A stretch of DNA of 64,000 nucleotides, taken from NCBI GenBank assembly GCA_934271715.1, contig CAKQRZ010000001.1:155824-219823 (forward strand), written 5' to 3'. Positions 25,117-34,795 of this stretch are shown here, piece after piece. Below the pieces are notes generated by a model that worked only from the letters and a program-made list of their open reading frames with translations, made no database searches and was not told where the DNA came from. Every line of letters begins with the position of its first letter. The first letter of the stretch is position 1. The position numbers and the translations under genes are program-made. The DNA is from an uncultured Alphaproteobacteria bacterium. Its GTDB lineage: Bacteria; Pseudomonadota; Alphaproteobacteria; RF32; CAG-239.

Positions 25117-28100
25117 CCGTTATCTTCCTTAAATCTGAATTGGCTTGCAACAGCGGCTGATACATGGCGCCGGCATAAACCGGAGGCAGGGCAAAAGTTC
25201 CCTCCGCCACAACTTTTACCTGATAGCTGAAGCTTTTTTCATAAACAAAAGCGGCGGCATAGACATTTATGCGGTCTTCGCGGATTTCTGAAGCGTCAAC
25301 GCCGCTTTCGGTTTTAAGCGAGCCGGCAACAACCTCAAAACAGCCGGAAAGCAAGTCGGTCAGCGCCACATCGTAAACCGGTTCTTTGCCTAAGCTGCTG
25401 TAAACAACTTTTACATTCAGAATATCGCCGAGCTTAGCTTTAGTAACCGGCTGCCCGTTTTTATCGGTAACCGATTTGCTGACGGAAATCCCTTTGGCGG
25501 CGGCTTTTATCTGTGCCGATTTTACAAAGCCCTGCTGGGTGTTGGCATAATAAAACGGCTGCAGCGCGCTCACGCTTAGGCCTTTGGTCTGCGGCAGATA
25601 GTCAACAGTCGGGAACGGCGTGTAAACCGGTGCAAACTGTGAAAATTTAATTTCTTTATCGGCAGTTTGACTGTTAAAAGCATTAAGCGCCAATACCGAC
25701 CAACCGGCGGAATAGGTGGTGAAGTTGCCGCCGGCTAAAGGCTTAAGCAAAGTTTCCAGACTTGCTTTATCTAAAGTTTTCAGCTTTTCCGGAAAATGCT
25801 TAGCCAGCAGATAAATGTTGACAGCGTTTTCGGTGCCGTCGCCGCGGTCTTTATAGAGTCCGGCCAGACTGTCCGCCCGTTTTTCATCCTGCAGCATTTT
25901 GTAGCTTGCCGCTAAAAACTCAGCGCCCAAGCCGGTGCGCCAATCTTTGGCATAGTTTGCTTTGTAAAATTCTTCAAGATTAAGCAGATAGTTGGTAGTG
26001 ACTTTGCCGTTTAAGGTCAGAATGTAGGCAGCGTAGGCCGGATTATAGTCATATTCATCCGCAGGCTGGCGGGCGGCAACGGTTTCGCAATAGCCTAAGG
26101 CTAAATCCAAAAGCCCGTTCGGCACGTTAAAGCCATGCTGTTTCGCCGTTACCAAAAAGTGGGTTGCATACAAAGTATCGCGCGGGTTGATATCCAAAGT
26201 CCAGTTGCTCCAAGCGGTAAAGCCTCCGCCTAAAACCTGACGCTCGCGCAAAATGCGGACGGCATCGTCAAATAAAGCATAAATATCCAAGCCCTTTACC
26301 AGCTTCGGAGATTTAAAGAACAGCTCTGTTGCCGGAAAGACTTTGCTGATGGTTTGCTCGGTGCAGTAATGCGGGTATTTATTGAGATATTTGAGCAGAC
26401 CCTGCGCCAAAACCAACGGAGAAGACGAGGCTGAAAGCTGCTGGGTGCGGTATTCGGCATATAAATCTTCCGTATCTTCCACGGTATATGACGATTTGGC
26501 CAAGCCAAAATTAAATTTGCTGCTGTACGGCACGGCAGGGCGGATGCTTAAGGTATAGGGCATAACGGCCTTTTTGCTGCTGTCGCTTAGGGCCTGCGCC
26601 TTAAAAGTAATTTGCTGCGAGCCAAGCTTTTCTTTGGCTTTAAATCTGAATTTAAGAAACGCTTCGCCGTTTTCATTGACGGAAACCGTCTGCGAGTTGT
26701 CGCCGATAAGCTCCAAGCCGTCAGAAGTTGTGGCTGAAACCCGGATAGGGTAATTTTCGCCGGAATTTTCTACTAAATTGCCAAGGCTTAAGCCCATGAC
26801 AAATTCATCATTCGGCGCCGCGTTATAAGGACCGGATGGAGTTAGTGCGAAATCGCCGCGGACCAGTACGTTTTGCTCGGTGCTGCCGAAGCGTTTAAGC
26901 GATACGGCTTCGGCCATTATCTTTATGCTGCCGTTAAAAGTTTCCGGAACTTTATAGGTATAGCTGCCGCCGTTTTCAGCGCTTGGCAGAATACCGCTCC
27001 AGAAAGCAACCGGCTTGTCGGTTTTGCGGGCAAACGGATTTAAATTGCGGTCAAGCGCCGTTTCTTCTTCTCCGCCGTCGCCGCCGCTGGAGCTGAGATT
27101 TTTCAAAAAGCGGATATCCGGCATAATTAAATCCATAATTTGCTCGGTAACCACCCGCAGAGCGCGTTTGGCAAGGAAAATATCCAGCAGTTTCGGCATT
27201 TTGTAGCGGGCAACCTGCAATATTCCCTCATTTACGCCGTATACAACAATTTGCGCCGGTTCGGAGGTTTTGTAATTTATAACCAAATCTTCTCCCGGTT
27301 TTACGGTATGCGGAGCGTCTAAAGATATATTCAGGCGGCGGTTTTCTTTGTTTATATTAAACGGAACAGCGGCGTAGCTGAGCGGAGAAGTGTAAATTTC
27401 CGGCGACTGCAGCGAGCGGAAAACGGCAATATTCAGATAGGCGTTGCCCTCCGGTCCGCTTGGCATAACAATGCTTTGGCTAAAAGCAGAGGTGTCTGTT
27501 TTGAACCATTTATAAGCATAAACTTTGTCGCGTTCTATAGTGATTAAGCCATAGCCGCTGTAAGGAGCCGATATCTGCATTTCTATATTTTCGTCGGCTG
27601 CGTATTCGGTTTTGTTCAGCTTAACGCTGAGCGAGGCGTTTTTGTCGGCAGACTGCAGCAAATTAGTCGCTCCGGCAACATTAAATTCTATTTTGGCCAG
27701 AACCTGATTTTCGGCATTAAGCACTTTTAGAATGTATTCTCCGGCTTTAGCAGTCGGCAAGGTTTCTTCGGTTCCGGCTTCAGAAATAGCAAACGGCCGG
27801 TGCTGTAAAATATTCTCTTTGGCAACCATCTGATATTTATAGGTGCCGTTTTTCTGCTCGCTTAAAGAAGAAATATATTCTTTTTTAGCCAGCTGCAAGG
27901 TTAGGTTATCCAAGCTTTGCGGCTGCAGATTATTGTTTATGGCAATAAAGCTTATTTTATGTTCCGAATCTTTATGCAGATAGCCTAACTTGCCGTCAGC
28001 TTTCCAGCCGACTAAATATTTTGCCGGAGAAACCAGCGTGTTCAGGCTGGTGCCGACTCCGCGGGCGCTGCCTGCCTCCAAGCCGTCAATATTCAGCTGC

Positions 28101-30625
28101 AGGCGGTAGGTGCCTTTTTCAAAGTTATCTAAATTCAGCGCTAGCTCGGCATTGCCGTTTGCATCGGTCAAAGCTTCCGGCAGAGAATCTTTATAGCTGC
28201 GGGTTTGCTGCTCTTGCAGCGGGTCGCGGAATGTATATCCGGCAAATTCCGAAAAATAGAAAGCGGCCGGAGTCAAGCTGTATTCGGCCTGCAGCGTGTG
28301 TCCGGCGGCTGGGTTGCCGTAGAGATTCTGCAGGTTAACCGCCGCCAGCAGAGAAGTTTCATCCTGCCAGCCTTTAGGCGCTTCCGGCTGCCAATTTGCC
28401 TTGATTTTCAGCGAATCCGGCGCAAATTCTTCTACAATAAAAGAGCCGCTTGCCGCAAAACGCTGAGAACCGTCTTTGTCATTGAGCCATAAATCCATGG
28501 TATAGGTACCGGTCGGGGCTGCTGCAGGCAGGAAAAATTCATATTCCATAAAGCCGAATTCATTGCTCTGCAGTTTTTTAGAGGCTAAAATTTCGCCGTT
28601 AGGCTTGCGGATTGTCAGTTCAAACGGCAGCTGCTGCGGTGCATTTAAATCGGCTTGGCGCACCAAAATTCCGAGGTGTCCGCTTTCGGACGGGCGGTAA
28701 ATTCCGCGGTCGCTGAAAATATAGCCTTTAATAGAAGTCTGCGGAGTGTTTCCGCCGTCAATATAGTCGCCGCCCACGTCAAAGCGCGACATATTAAGCG
28801 TGCGGTCCTCGCGGTTAATCGGCAAAAATGAAATATCATTGCCTAAAACAACTTTATAGGCAACGGCGTATTTGTCATTTTTAAATTCTGAAAAATCGGC
28901 AATTTCCGCCAGACCTTGTTCATTGGTAACCGCGCTCAGAACCGGCAGTCCGTTTTTGCCTAAAACTTGTATTTTGGCACCGGAAACCGGCGTTTCTTTT
29001 GCTATATCCGAAACAAAAATATTGTGCGTGCCGTCAGCATTGTCTTTTACCACAATGCCTAAGTCGGTCAATAAAAGCAGGCGCTTTGCCGGAACGCTCC
29101 TGCGGTTGCCGTTTGCACCTTGCAGCGTCAGCAAAAATATGCCTTTGCGGTTTTGGAAATAGTCGTTTAAATCCAGCGAAGAATAATTAGCCTCAGCCGG
29201 ATGAGCGGTGTTTATCGGTAGTTTTTTATGGAAAACTTCAGAAATATTATCTTCCGAAAAGAGATAATTGGCAAAATCCGGAGTATCAAAATTTCCGTAA
29301 GTCTGCGTAACCAGATGATTTAAATCGCTTTCTTTAATGCGGGCAATATCGGCGGTTAATTCTTTGGTGCCGCGGGAAAGAAAAGCAATTTTGCGGCTGC
29401 CCTGCAAAGAAATCAGCGAGCCGTCAAAAGCAATATCGGCTTCAAGCGGGTAGGGCGCAAAGTTTGTGGAAACTGCCGATACGGTATTGCTTTGCCCGAG
29501 CTTGAAACCTTCTACCGAAGTCAAGCCGTTATCAAACATTGCCAGCAGGCAGCCGTCATTCTGCGGCTCGTCATATTTGAACATGTGGGTTTTAGAATTT
29601 TCATTCTGCAGCGAAACTTCTTGTATTTTCAGCGGTTTTATTTTTTTCAAAAGCTCTTCTTTACCGGCATCGGTAGACCATTTTTGACTTATCTTATAGC
29701 AGCTTTCCGGCACATAGTTCAAAACCAAAGCCTGCTGCAGCTGTCGGCTGTTTACGGCGGTGGTGAATTCTATGCTGAAAATCTGTTCCGGATTGTTATT
29801 ATTCTGACTGTTGCGGACAATGCGCGATGAGGTGTCCTTAATTTTGAAAAATGTGCTGCTGCTAGGGATTTTAACAGTCGCTTCCAGATTTTTATCTAAA
29901 GTTTTTGCATTATAAGCATTGCCTAAATTGCTGATGCTGATTTTTGCAAAATCTTCTTCGCTTTTGATTTTTACTGGTTTGGATATAATGTGCAGAACCG
30001 TGTTAAGGTCGGTCATTTTATAGTCAAAGTCATAGCTTTCGCCGCTGACGGTGCGGATTTTTACATAATCTTTCAGCTCATTGGCGCTGATTGGATAGCT
30101 AAACTTAAAACTGGCGGTAACTGCTTTATTTTTCAGGTCGCGCGGGTCTTCATAAAATTCGGCTTTCAGAAGATTTCCGCTGAAAATCGGCGTAGAAAAC
30201 TTGGCAGTCAGGTCTTTGGTCTTGTGCGGAGAGTTAAAAATATTTTTGCTTAAGCTGACCTTATAAACTGTATCGGGCAGCCAATCGGTCTGTGGAGTAA
30301 ACGAGAGTTTTTGGCGGTTTACCCATTGCCAGCTGCCGCGGATATCCGGCTGAATGGATATACCGGTATTGAAATCAACTCCGAGTTTGCCGGCGTCGGC
30401 TGCCGGCTGGTTAAAGCTTATATATAAAGGACGTGGTTCAGGTTTGTCGGGGTCGGCATAATAGGTTGGGGCAGGCGGCTCTACAGAGCTTATATTTACG
30501 GCGTCAGCCGCAGCGCCCAGTTCATAGCCTCCGCTGAAATAGAATCCGGCAGCGCCTCCGGCAACAGCGATGATAACGGCAAAAATGCCAGCCCACAAAG
30601 ATTTTTTGCTAATCTGAATTTTCAT
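25106..30625 (-). CDS. Bacterial alpha-2-macroglobulin, membrane anchored
   Basis: A very large (1839 residues) protease-trapping protein of the YfhM/MagD class. An N-terminal membrane segment (12-32) anchors it on the periplasmic side. The MG domains follow, then a bait-like region, and the A2M domain around GPYNAAPNDEF. The thioester motif is C1421-T-E-Q1424 in YPHYCTEQT, so covalent trapping of proteases should be possible. The complement-like helical domain and the C-terminal receptor-like region come last. The start has GGGGAG about 9 nt upstream. It is the first gene of a two-gene operon with pbpC. Classical bacterial A2Ms have a lipobox cysteine, but here a transmembrane anchor is seen instead. 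Confidence 0.95.
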   Translation of the reverse strand: MKIQISKKSLWAGIFAVIIAVAGGAAGFYFSGGYELGAAADAVNISSVEPPAPTYYADPDKPEPRPLYISFNQPAADAGKLGVDFNTGISIQPDIRGSWQWVNRQKLSFTPQTDWLPDTVYKVSLSKNIFNSPHKTKDLTAKFSTPIFSGNLLKAEFYEDPRDLKNKAVTASFKFSYPISANELKDYVKIRTVSGESYDFDYKMTDLNTVLHIISKPVKIKSEEDFAKISISNLGNAYNAKTLDKNLEATVKIPSSSTFFKIKDTSSRIVRNSQNNNNPEQIFSIEFTTAVNSRQLQQALVLNYVPESCYKISQKWSTDAGKEELLKKIKPLKIQEVSLQNENSKTHMFKYDEPQNDGCLLAMFDNGLTSVEGFKLGQSNTVSAVSTNFAPYPLEADIAFDGSLISLQGSRKIAFLSRGTKELTADIARIKESDLNHLVTQTYGNFDTPDFANYLFSEDNISEVFHKKLPINTAHPAEANYSSLDLNDYFQNRKGIFLLTLQGANGNRRSVPAKRLLLLTDLGIVVKDNADGTHNIFVSDIAKETPVSGAKIQVLGKNGLPVLSAVTNEQGLAEIADFSEFKNDKYAVAYKVVLGNDISFLPINREDRTLNMSRFDVGGDYIDGGNTPQTSIKGYIFSDRGIYRPSESGHLGILVRQADLNAPQQLPFELTIRKPNGEILASKKLQSNEFGFMEYEFFLPAAAPTGTYTMDLWLNDKDGSQRFAASGSFIVEEFAPDSLKIKANWQPEAPKGWQDETSLLAAVNLQNLYGNPAAGHTLQAEYSLTPAAFYFSEFAGYTFRDPLQEQQTRSYKDSLPEALTDANGNAELALNLDNFEKGTYRLQLNIDGLEAGSARGVGTSLNTLVSPAKYLVGWKADGKLGYLHKDSEHKISFIAINNNLQPQSLDNLTLQLAKKEYISSLSEQKNGTYKYQMVAKENILQHRPFAISEAGTEETLPTAKAGEYILKVLNAENQVLAKIEFNVAGATNLLQSADKNASLSVKLNKTEYAADENIEMQISAPYSGYGLITIERDKVYAYKWFKTDTSAFSQSIVMPSGPEGNAYLNIAVFRSLQSPEIYTSPLSYAAVPFNINKENRRLNISLDAPHTVKPGEDLVINYKTSEPAQIVVYGVNEGILQVARYKMPKLLDIFLAKRALRVVTEQIMDLIMPDIRFLKNLSSSGGDGGEEETALDRNLNPFARKTDKPVAFWSGILPSAENGGSYTYKVPETFNGSIKIMAEAVSLKRFGSTEQNVLVRGDFALTPSGPYNAAPNDEFVMGLSLGNLVENSGENYPIRVSATTSDGLELIGDNSQTVSVNENGEAFLKFRFKAKEKLGSQQITFKAQALSDSSKKAVMPYTLSIRPAVPYSSKFNFGLAKSSYTVEDTEDLYAEYRTQQLSASSSPLVLAQGLLKYLNKYPHYCTEQTISKVFPATELFFKSPKLVKGLDIYALFDDAVRILRERQVLGGGFTAWSNWTLDINPRDTLYATHFLVTAKQHGFNVPNGLLDLALGYCETVAARQPADEYDYNPAYAAYILTLNGKVTTNYLLNLEEFYKANYAKDWRTGLGAEFLAASYKMLQDEKRADSLAGLYKDRGDGTENAVNIYLLAKHFPEKLKTLDKASLETLLKPLAGGNFTTYSAGWSVLALNAFNSQTADKEIKFSQFAPVYTPFPTVDYLPQTKGLSVSALQPFYYANTQQGFVKSAQIKAAAKGISVSKSVTDKNGQPVTKAKLGDILNVKVVYSSLGKEPVYDVALTDLLSGCFEVVAGSLKTESGVDASEIREDRINVYAAAFVYEKSFSYQVKVVAEGTFALPPVYAGAMYQPLLQANSDLRKITVGD

Positions 30626-30705
30626 GAATATTCTCCCCGATAAAACCGATATGCAAAATAATAAGCCTTTGCCGCTGATTTACAAGATTTATTAACAAAT
30701 TGTAA

Positions 30706-30739
30706 ACAAAATACACCGCCCTGAATAAACAGAGCGGTG
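30706..30739 (-). terminator. Rho-independent terminator after fucO
   Basis: On the minus strand the arms CACCGCTCTG and CAGGGCGGTG pair around a 6-nt AT-rich loop (one mismatch), and TATTTTGTTT follows. Confidence 0.7.
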
Positions 30740-30764
30740 CGAGGTGTTGGGAACAGCTACGAAT

Positions 30765-31928
30765 TTATTTACCGTAAAAGGCTTTTTTATAAACTTCCAA
30801 TACCAATTCTTTGCAGCAAGGGCGCGGATTGCCGCCGGTGCAGACATCTGCCATAGCAGCTTCTGCCAAAGCTTCCAAATCTTCTTCCTTAACATTGATA
30901 TCTTTCAAAGTTTCCGGAATGTTTACATCTTTTTTGAGCTGTTTTACAGCCTCAATAGCGGCTTTACGGTATTCTTCCTGCGACATTTCATCAACGCCTT
31001 TAACCCCCATAGCGCGGGCAATTTCGCGGAATTTTTCGCCGGTGTACGGAGCGTTAAATTCCATAACATACGGCAGCAGAACGGCATTAGCCACACCGTG
31101 CGGAGTGTTATAAAACGCGCTGAGCGGGTGAGCCATACCATGAACAACGCCCAAGCCGACGTTAGAAAACGCCATACCGGTCATATATTGGCCAAGCGCC
31201 ATATCTTCACGTCCTTTCGGATCGTTTTCCACGGCTTTGCGCAAAGAGCGCGAGATAATTTCAATAGCTTTCAAGTTCAAAGTATCGGCTAATTCCCAAG
31301 AAGCTAAAGTTGTGTAGCCCTCAATAGCGTGAGTAAGCGCATCCATACCGGTGGCGGCAGTCAATCCTTTCGGCATAGAAGACATCATTTCCGGGTCAAC
31401 AATAGCCACAACTGGAATATCGTGTGGGTCTACGCAGACAAATTTACGGCGCTTTTCCTCATCTGTAATCACATAGTTAATGGTGGTTTCGGCGGCGGTG
31501 CCGGCAGTAGTGGCAATGGCAATAACCGGAACGCTTTTATGCTTGGTCGGAGCAACGCCCTCCAAAGAAACAACGTCAGAAAATTTCGGATTGTTGATGA
31601 TTATACCGATACCTTTAGCTGTGTCTTGCGGAGAACCGCCGCCAATGGCAATCATATAGTCGGCTCCGGCCTTTTTGAAAGCCTCAACGCCTTCTTTAAC
31701 CACATTTACGCTCGGATTGGCTTTTACTTTGTCATAAATTGCATAAGCCATATTGTTTTTATCCAACAAGTCTGTGATTTTTTTCACCACGCCGAATTTT
31801 ACCAAGTCTGAATCGGTAACGATTAAGGCTTTTTTGAAGCCGCGGGCTTTAGCCTCGGTGATTACTTCATCTTTAGCGCCGTAGCCGTGATAGCTGGTTT
31901 CATTTAACATAAAACGTTTTGCAGTCAT
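30765..31928 (-). CDS. fucO: Lactaldehyde reductase / 1,2-propanediol oxidoreductase, iron-dependent
   Basis: A group III iron-dependent alcohol dehydrogenase that reduces lactaldehyde to 1,2-propanediol with NADH during fermentation of fucose or rhamnose. Long segments read like E. coli FucO: MILNE-type start, IAIGGGSPQDTAKGIGII, TTAGTAAETTINYVITDEE and KRRKFVCVDPHDIP. Iron ligands are in GMDALTHAIEGY (Asp, His) and VHGMAHPLSAFYNTPHG (two His). The C-terminal DVCTGGNPR is conserved. The 387 residues are normal. AAAGGA precedes the start. Other fucose or rhamnose genes are absent from the window, so it may serve general aldehyde reduction. Confidence 0.93.
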   Translation of the reverse strand: MTAKRFMLNETSYHGYGAKDEVITEAKARGFKKALIVTDSDLVKFGVVKKITDLLDKNNMAYAIYDKVKANPSVNVVKEGVEAFKKAGADYMIAIGGGSPQDTAKGIGIIINNPKFSDVVSLEGVAPTKHKSVPVIAIATTAGTAAETTINYVITDEEKRRKFVCVDPHDIPVVAIVDPEMMSSMPKGLTAATGMDALTHAIEGYTTLASWELADTLNLKAIEIISRSLRKAVENDPKGREDMALGQYMTGMAFSNVGLGVVHGMAHPLSAFYNTPHGVANAVLLPYVMEFNAPYTGEKFREIARAMGVKGVDEMSQEEYRKAAIEAVKQLKKDVNIPETLKDINVKEEDLEALAEAAMADVCTGGNPRPCCKELVLEVYKKAFYGK

Positions 31929-32036
31929 AGTTGTTTCCTTTCATAAAAATTGTTAAATACTTATGCTTTAAATATATAGCAAAAATTGTTTAGCAACAGG
32001 TTAATTTTGTGTATAAAAATATGTAGTTAATATGTA

Positions 32037-32067
32037 TTGACTTTGTATGCGTTTTATAATATATTAT
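32037..32067 (+). promoter_or_regulatory. Promoter and palindromic operator of the toxin-antitoxin pair
   Basis: TTGACT (32037-32042) and TATATT (32060-32065) are 17 bp apart. A 12-bp perfect palindrome, ATAATATATTAT (32056-32067), overlaps the -10 box, the position expected for binding by a RelB/DinJ-type antitoxin that represses its own operon. Confidence 0.6.
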
Positions 32068-32086
32068 ATTTAGCAAGGAGGAGAAA

Positions 32087-32362
32087 ATGACATCACTTAT
32101 TCAAGCCAGAGTAGACAGCAAACTAAAAGAAGAAGCTGAAAATATTATGTCGCAGCTTGGTATCAGCTTAAATGAAGCAATCAGAATGTTTTTGAAACAA
32201 GTTATTATCCAGCAGGGTATTCCGTTTAAACCTACTTTGCGGTTTGAGCCTGTATATGAGCCTAATGAAAAACTAAAGAAAATTATTCAGGACGTGGAAG
32301 ATAAAAAAGGTTTAACGGTATATAAAAACACCGATGAAATGTGGAAAGACTTAGGACTGTGA
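32087..32362 (+). CDS. dinJ: RelB/DinJ-family antitoxin
   Basis: A 91-residue antitoxin with an N-terminal ribbon-helix-helix region (SLIQARVDSKLKEEAENIMS, then LGISLNEAIRMFLKQV). This is the DNA-binding and dimerising part of RelB/DinJ proteins. The C-terminal half (VYEPNEKLKKIIQDVEDKKG) would wrap and neutralise the toxin. An AAGGAGGAG site precedes the ATG. It is followed after 4 nt by the YafQ-like toxin. The symbol reflects family similarity, not proven orthology. Confidence 0.88.
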   Translation: MTSLIQARVDSKLKEEAENIMSQLGISLNEAIRMFLKQVIIQQGIPFKPTLRFEPVYEPNEKLKKIIQDVEDKKGLTVYKNTDEMWKDLGL

Positions 32363-32366
32363 TTTA

Positions 32367-32639
32367 ATGTTGGAACTGGTTGTATCTTCTGCTTTTAAAA
32401 GTGAAGTAAAAAAGATAAAAAACAGCAAAGACAAAGCGGAGTTAAAGCTTGTTTTAGATATCTTGTTATCTGAGCAAATATTGGCTCCAAAATATAAAGA
32501 CCATTGTCTTAGCGGCAAGTATAAAGACTATCGCGAATGTCATGTAAAACCTGATTTATTGCTTATTTACAAGATTGTTAAATCTGAATTGATTTTATAT
32601 GCAGTTCATATCGGTTCGCATTCTGATTTATTTAAATAG
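32367..32639 (+). CDS. yafQ: YafQ/RelE-family mRNA interferase toxin
   Basis: A 90-residue ribosome-dependent endonuclease of the YafQ type. The conserved block LSGKYKDYRECHVKPDLLLI matches the YafQ signature (LxGxYxxxRECHVxPDLLLIY). The last helix ends in HIGSHSDLF, with the catalytic-region histidine. It is the second gene of an operon with the DinJ-like antitoxin, 4 nt downstream of its stop codon, and is closed by a terminator. Activation would occur when the antitoxin is degraded by Lon or ClpXP, both encoded in this window. Confidence 0.9.
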   Translation: MLELVVSSAFKSEVKKIKNSKDKAELKLVLDILLSEQILAPKYKDHCLSGKYKDYRECHVKPDLLLIYKIVKSELILYAVHIGSHSDLFK

Positions 32640-32640
32640 T

Positions 32641-32669
32641 AAAAAGCGGCTCAGTTAGAACCGCTTTTT
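32641..32669. terminator. Bidirectional terminator between yafQ and tolB
   Basis: AAAAAGCGG (32641-32649) pairs with CCGCTTTTT (32661-32669). A/T runs on both sides let it serve the convergent yafQ and tolB transcripts. Confidence 0.85.
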
Positions 32670-32690
32670 CTATGTCGTTTTACGTTATTT

Positions 32691-34010
32691 TTATAACGGA
32701 AGCAACGGTGACCAAGCTGGGTCAGAGGCTTCTGCCGGAGTTACAATGCGGCGTTCGTTATAACCGGTCAAGTCAATACTATACAAACGTACCGGAGAAC
32801 CTCTGTCTTGGCGGAAGTACATCAACACACGGCCGTTTGGCGACCAGGTAGGACCTTCAACCAAATAACCGTCGGCCAAAATACGTTCGCCGGTGCCGTC
32901 CGGATACATCACGCCGATATAAAAGGCGCCGTTTACCATTTTTGTAAAGGCAATATAGTCGCCGCGCGGAGACCAAACCGGAGTAGCGTAACGGCCTTTG
33001 CCGAAACTGATGCGTTCCACATCGCTGCCGTCGGCGTTCATCACATAAAGCTGCTGGTTGCCGCCGCGGTCGGAGTTAAATACAATTTTGCTGCCGTCCG
33101 GAGAATAACTCGGCGAAGTGGAAATAGCGCTGCCATAAGTAATCTGACGGGTTTTACGGGTTTTGATATCCATTTCATAAATATTTGTAGAACCGTGGTT
33201 AGCATAACTCAGCAAAACTTTAGAGCTATCCGGCGAAAATACCGGCGCGAAAGTCATTCCTGGGAAGTTGCCCAAAACCTGACGGCGGTTGGTGTCTAAA
33301 TCCAGCATATAAACGCGCGGGCTGTTGCCGACAAATTCAAGATAGGTAATTTTTTGCATATTCGGTGAAAAACGCGGAGTCAAAACCAAGTTGCGGCCGT
33401 CAGTCAAAAACTTATGATTTTCGCCGTCCTGATCCATCATAGCAAGGCGTTTAATACGGCGGGTAGCGCGTCCGGTTTCGGAAACATAAACCACGCGGGT
33501 ATTGAAATAGCCTTTATCGCCGGTTAGGCGTTCATAAATAGCGTCAGCCACAACGTGGGCGATTCGGCGCCAGTTGCTTTTGGTGGTGGTAAAAGACTTG
33601 CCGATGAGCTGCTGTTCGGAAGCGACATCCCATAAGCGGAAATCTACGCGGATTTTTTCGCCCGGAAGTTCAACAATCTGGCTTTGCACCAAGGCTTGAG
33701 ACTTAATGGCCTGCCAGTTGACAAACTTTGGCTGCTGGTCAATAGAGGTCAGGGTTTCAATATAGCTATTGGTCGGCAAAACCTTAAACAAACCGCTGCG
33801 GTCTAAATCGGCGGCCAAAACTTCACGGACTTTGTCGCCGTAGTCATTGCCGATGATTTTTGTAAAGAAGTTGCCGTTATTGCCAATCATTTCCGGAATA
33901 GCAATCGGCATAGGGTTTCGGGTAGCGCCGCGGACATCAATTTCCAGCTCGGCGTGCGCCGGAGAAATAATCAATGTTAAAAGCGCTGCAAAAACATATT
34001 TTAATTTCAT
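32691..34010 (-). CDS. tolB: Tol-Pal system periplasmic protein TolB
   Basis: TolB works between the TolQRA motor and Pal during outer-membrane constriction. A signal peptide (MKLKYVFAALLTLIISPAHA) is followed by the N-terminal alpha/beta domain and a six-bladed beta-propeller. Repeats such as PRFSPNMQKITYLEF, PVFSPDSSKVLLSY, PSYSPDGSKIVFNSDRGG and PVWSPRGDYIAFTK are visible. The 439-residue length is normal. It is divergent from ruvX and has no tolQRA or pal neighbour in the window, so the tol cluster is split here or lies elsewhere. Confidence 0.95.
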   Translation of the reverse strand: MKLKYVFAALLTLIISPAHAELEIDVRGATRNPMPIAIPEMIGNNGNFFTKIIGNDYGDKVREVLAADLDRSGLFKVLPTNSYIETLTSIDQQPKFVNWQAIKSQALVQSQIVELPGEKIRVDFRLWDVASEQQLIGKSFTTTKSNWRRIAHVVADAIYERLTGDKGYFNTRVVYVSETGRATRRIKRLAMMDQDGENHKFLTDGRNLVLTPRFSPNMQKITYLEFVGNSPRVYMLDLDTNRRQVLGNFPGMTFAPVFSPDSSKVLLSYANHGSTNIYEMDIKTRKTRQITYGSAISTSPSYSPDGSKIVFNSDRGGNQQLYVMNADGSDVERISFGKGRYATPVWSPRGDYIAFTKMVNGAFYIGVMYPDGTGERILADGYLVEGPTWSPNGRVLMYFRQDRGSPVRLYSIDLTGYNERRIVTPAEASDPAWSPLLPL

Positions 34011-34174
34011 TGCTTTATACCTTTAGAACTAATTAAAATTTTAACTGCTCTTACCATATACGCATTAGCAAAAATAGTAAAGCTAAAAAAGAGTTTATGG
34101 ACATAAAATATACGGTGTTTTTGGGGTTGACAATCAAATATATTCCGCATAGCCTTAAGAAAAAGGAAAATATC

Positions 34175-34636
34175 ATGAATATTGCAGAATTTAAGGCGGT
34201 TTTGCCCGCTTATAAAGCCTTGCTGGGGGTGGATTACGGTTCCAAGAGAATGGGGCTGGCTGTGTCGGATTTAGGCCGCAGCATTGCGACGTCATATAAA
34301 ATATTATACCGCGGCGAATGGCAAAAAGATGTAGCGGAGCTGAAAAAAGTTATTGCTGAAAAAGAAATCGGCGGTCTGGTCTATGGTCTGCCGCTGCAAA
34401 TGAACGGCGAAGAGGGAGCCATTGCGCAGGAGGTGCGGGCGTTTGCTGAAAAATTGGCGCAGGAAATTGATTTGCCGTATATTTTTTGGGATGAGAGGCT
34501 GTCTTCATCAGCTGTTGAGCGTTTTTTAATAGAAGAAGTTGATATGTCGCGCGGCAAGCGTAAAAAAATTTTGGATGCGTCCGCCGCTGCCTATATTTTG
34601 CAAGGCGCATTGGATGCTATCAGCTTTTGCCGCTGA
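34175..34636 (+). CDS. ruvX: Putative pre-16S rRNA nuclease / Holliday junction resolvase-like YqgF
   Basis: A 153-residue RNase H-like nuclease of the YqgF/RuvX family, needed for 16S rRNA 5' maturation. The N-terminal motif LLGVDYGSKRMGLAVSD holds the first catalytic aspartate. The other blocks are VYGLPLQMNGEEG, FWDERLSS and the final KKILDASAAAYILQG, with the last aspartate. The ATG at 34175 has AAGGA 8 nt upstream and was preferred to an upstream in-frame ATG, which adds a non-family extension. Divergent from tolB. Confidence 0.93.
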   Translation: MNIAEFKAVLPAYKALLGVDYGSKRMGLAVSDLGRSIATSYKILYRGEWQKDVAELKKVIAEKEIGGLVYGLPLQMNGEEGAIAQEVRAFAEKLAQEIDLPYIFWDERLSSSAVERFLIEEVDMSRGKRKKILDASAAAYILQGALDAISFCR

Positions 34637-34684
34637 AAATTTAACCGATTGCAGAGCTAATTCATAAAATTTTCTATTATTTTT

Positions 34685-34795
34685 TTGAATATATTAAAAT
34701 TATGATGAAAACAATTAAAAGGGGATAATGCTATGAAAAAGTTTATACTGATTTTGGCGGTGCTGTTTGTGTGGGGCAATGGCGCATGGGCGGAT
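34685..34795 (+). repeat. Duplicated 5' region plus signal-peptide cassette, copy 1
   Basis: 111 bp covering the leader, the AAAAGGGG ribosome-binding site and the 21-residue signal peptide (MKKFILILAVLFVWGNGAWA plus one). It matches 36216-36326 with roughly nine mismatches and no gaps. The mature proteins downstream are unrelated. Confidence 0.85.
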
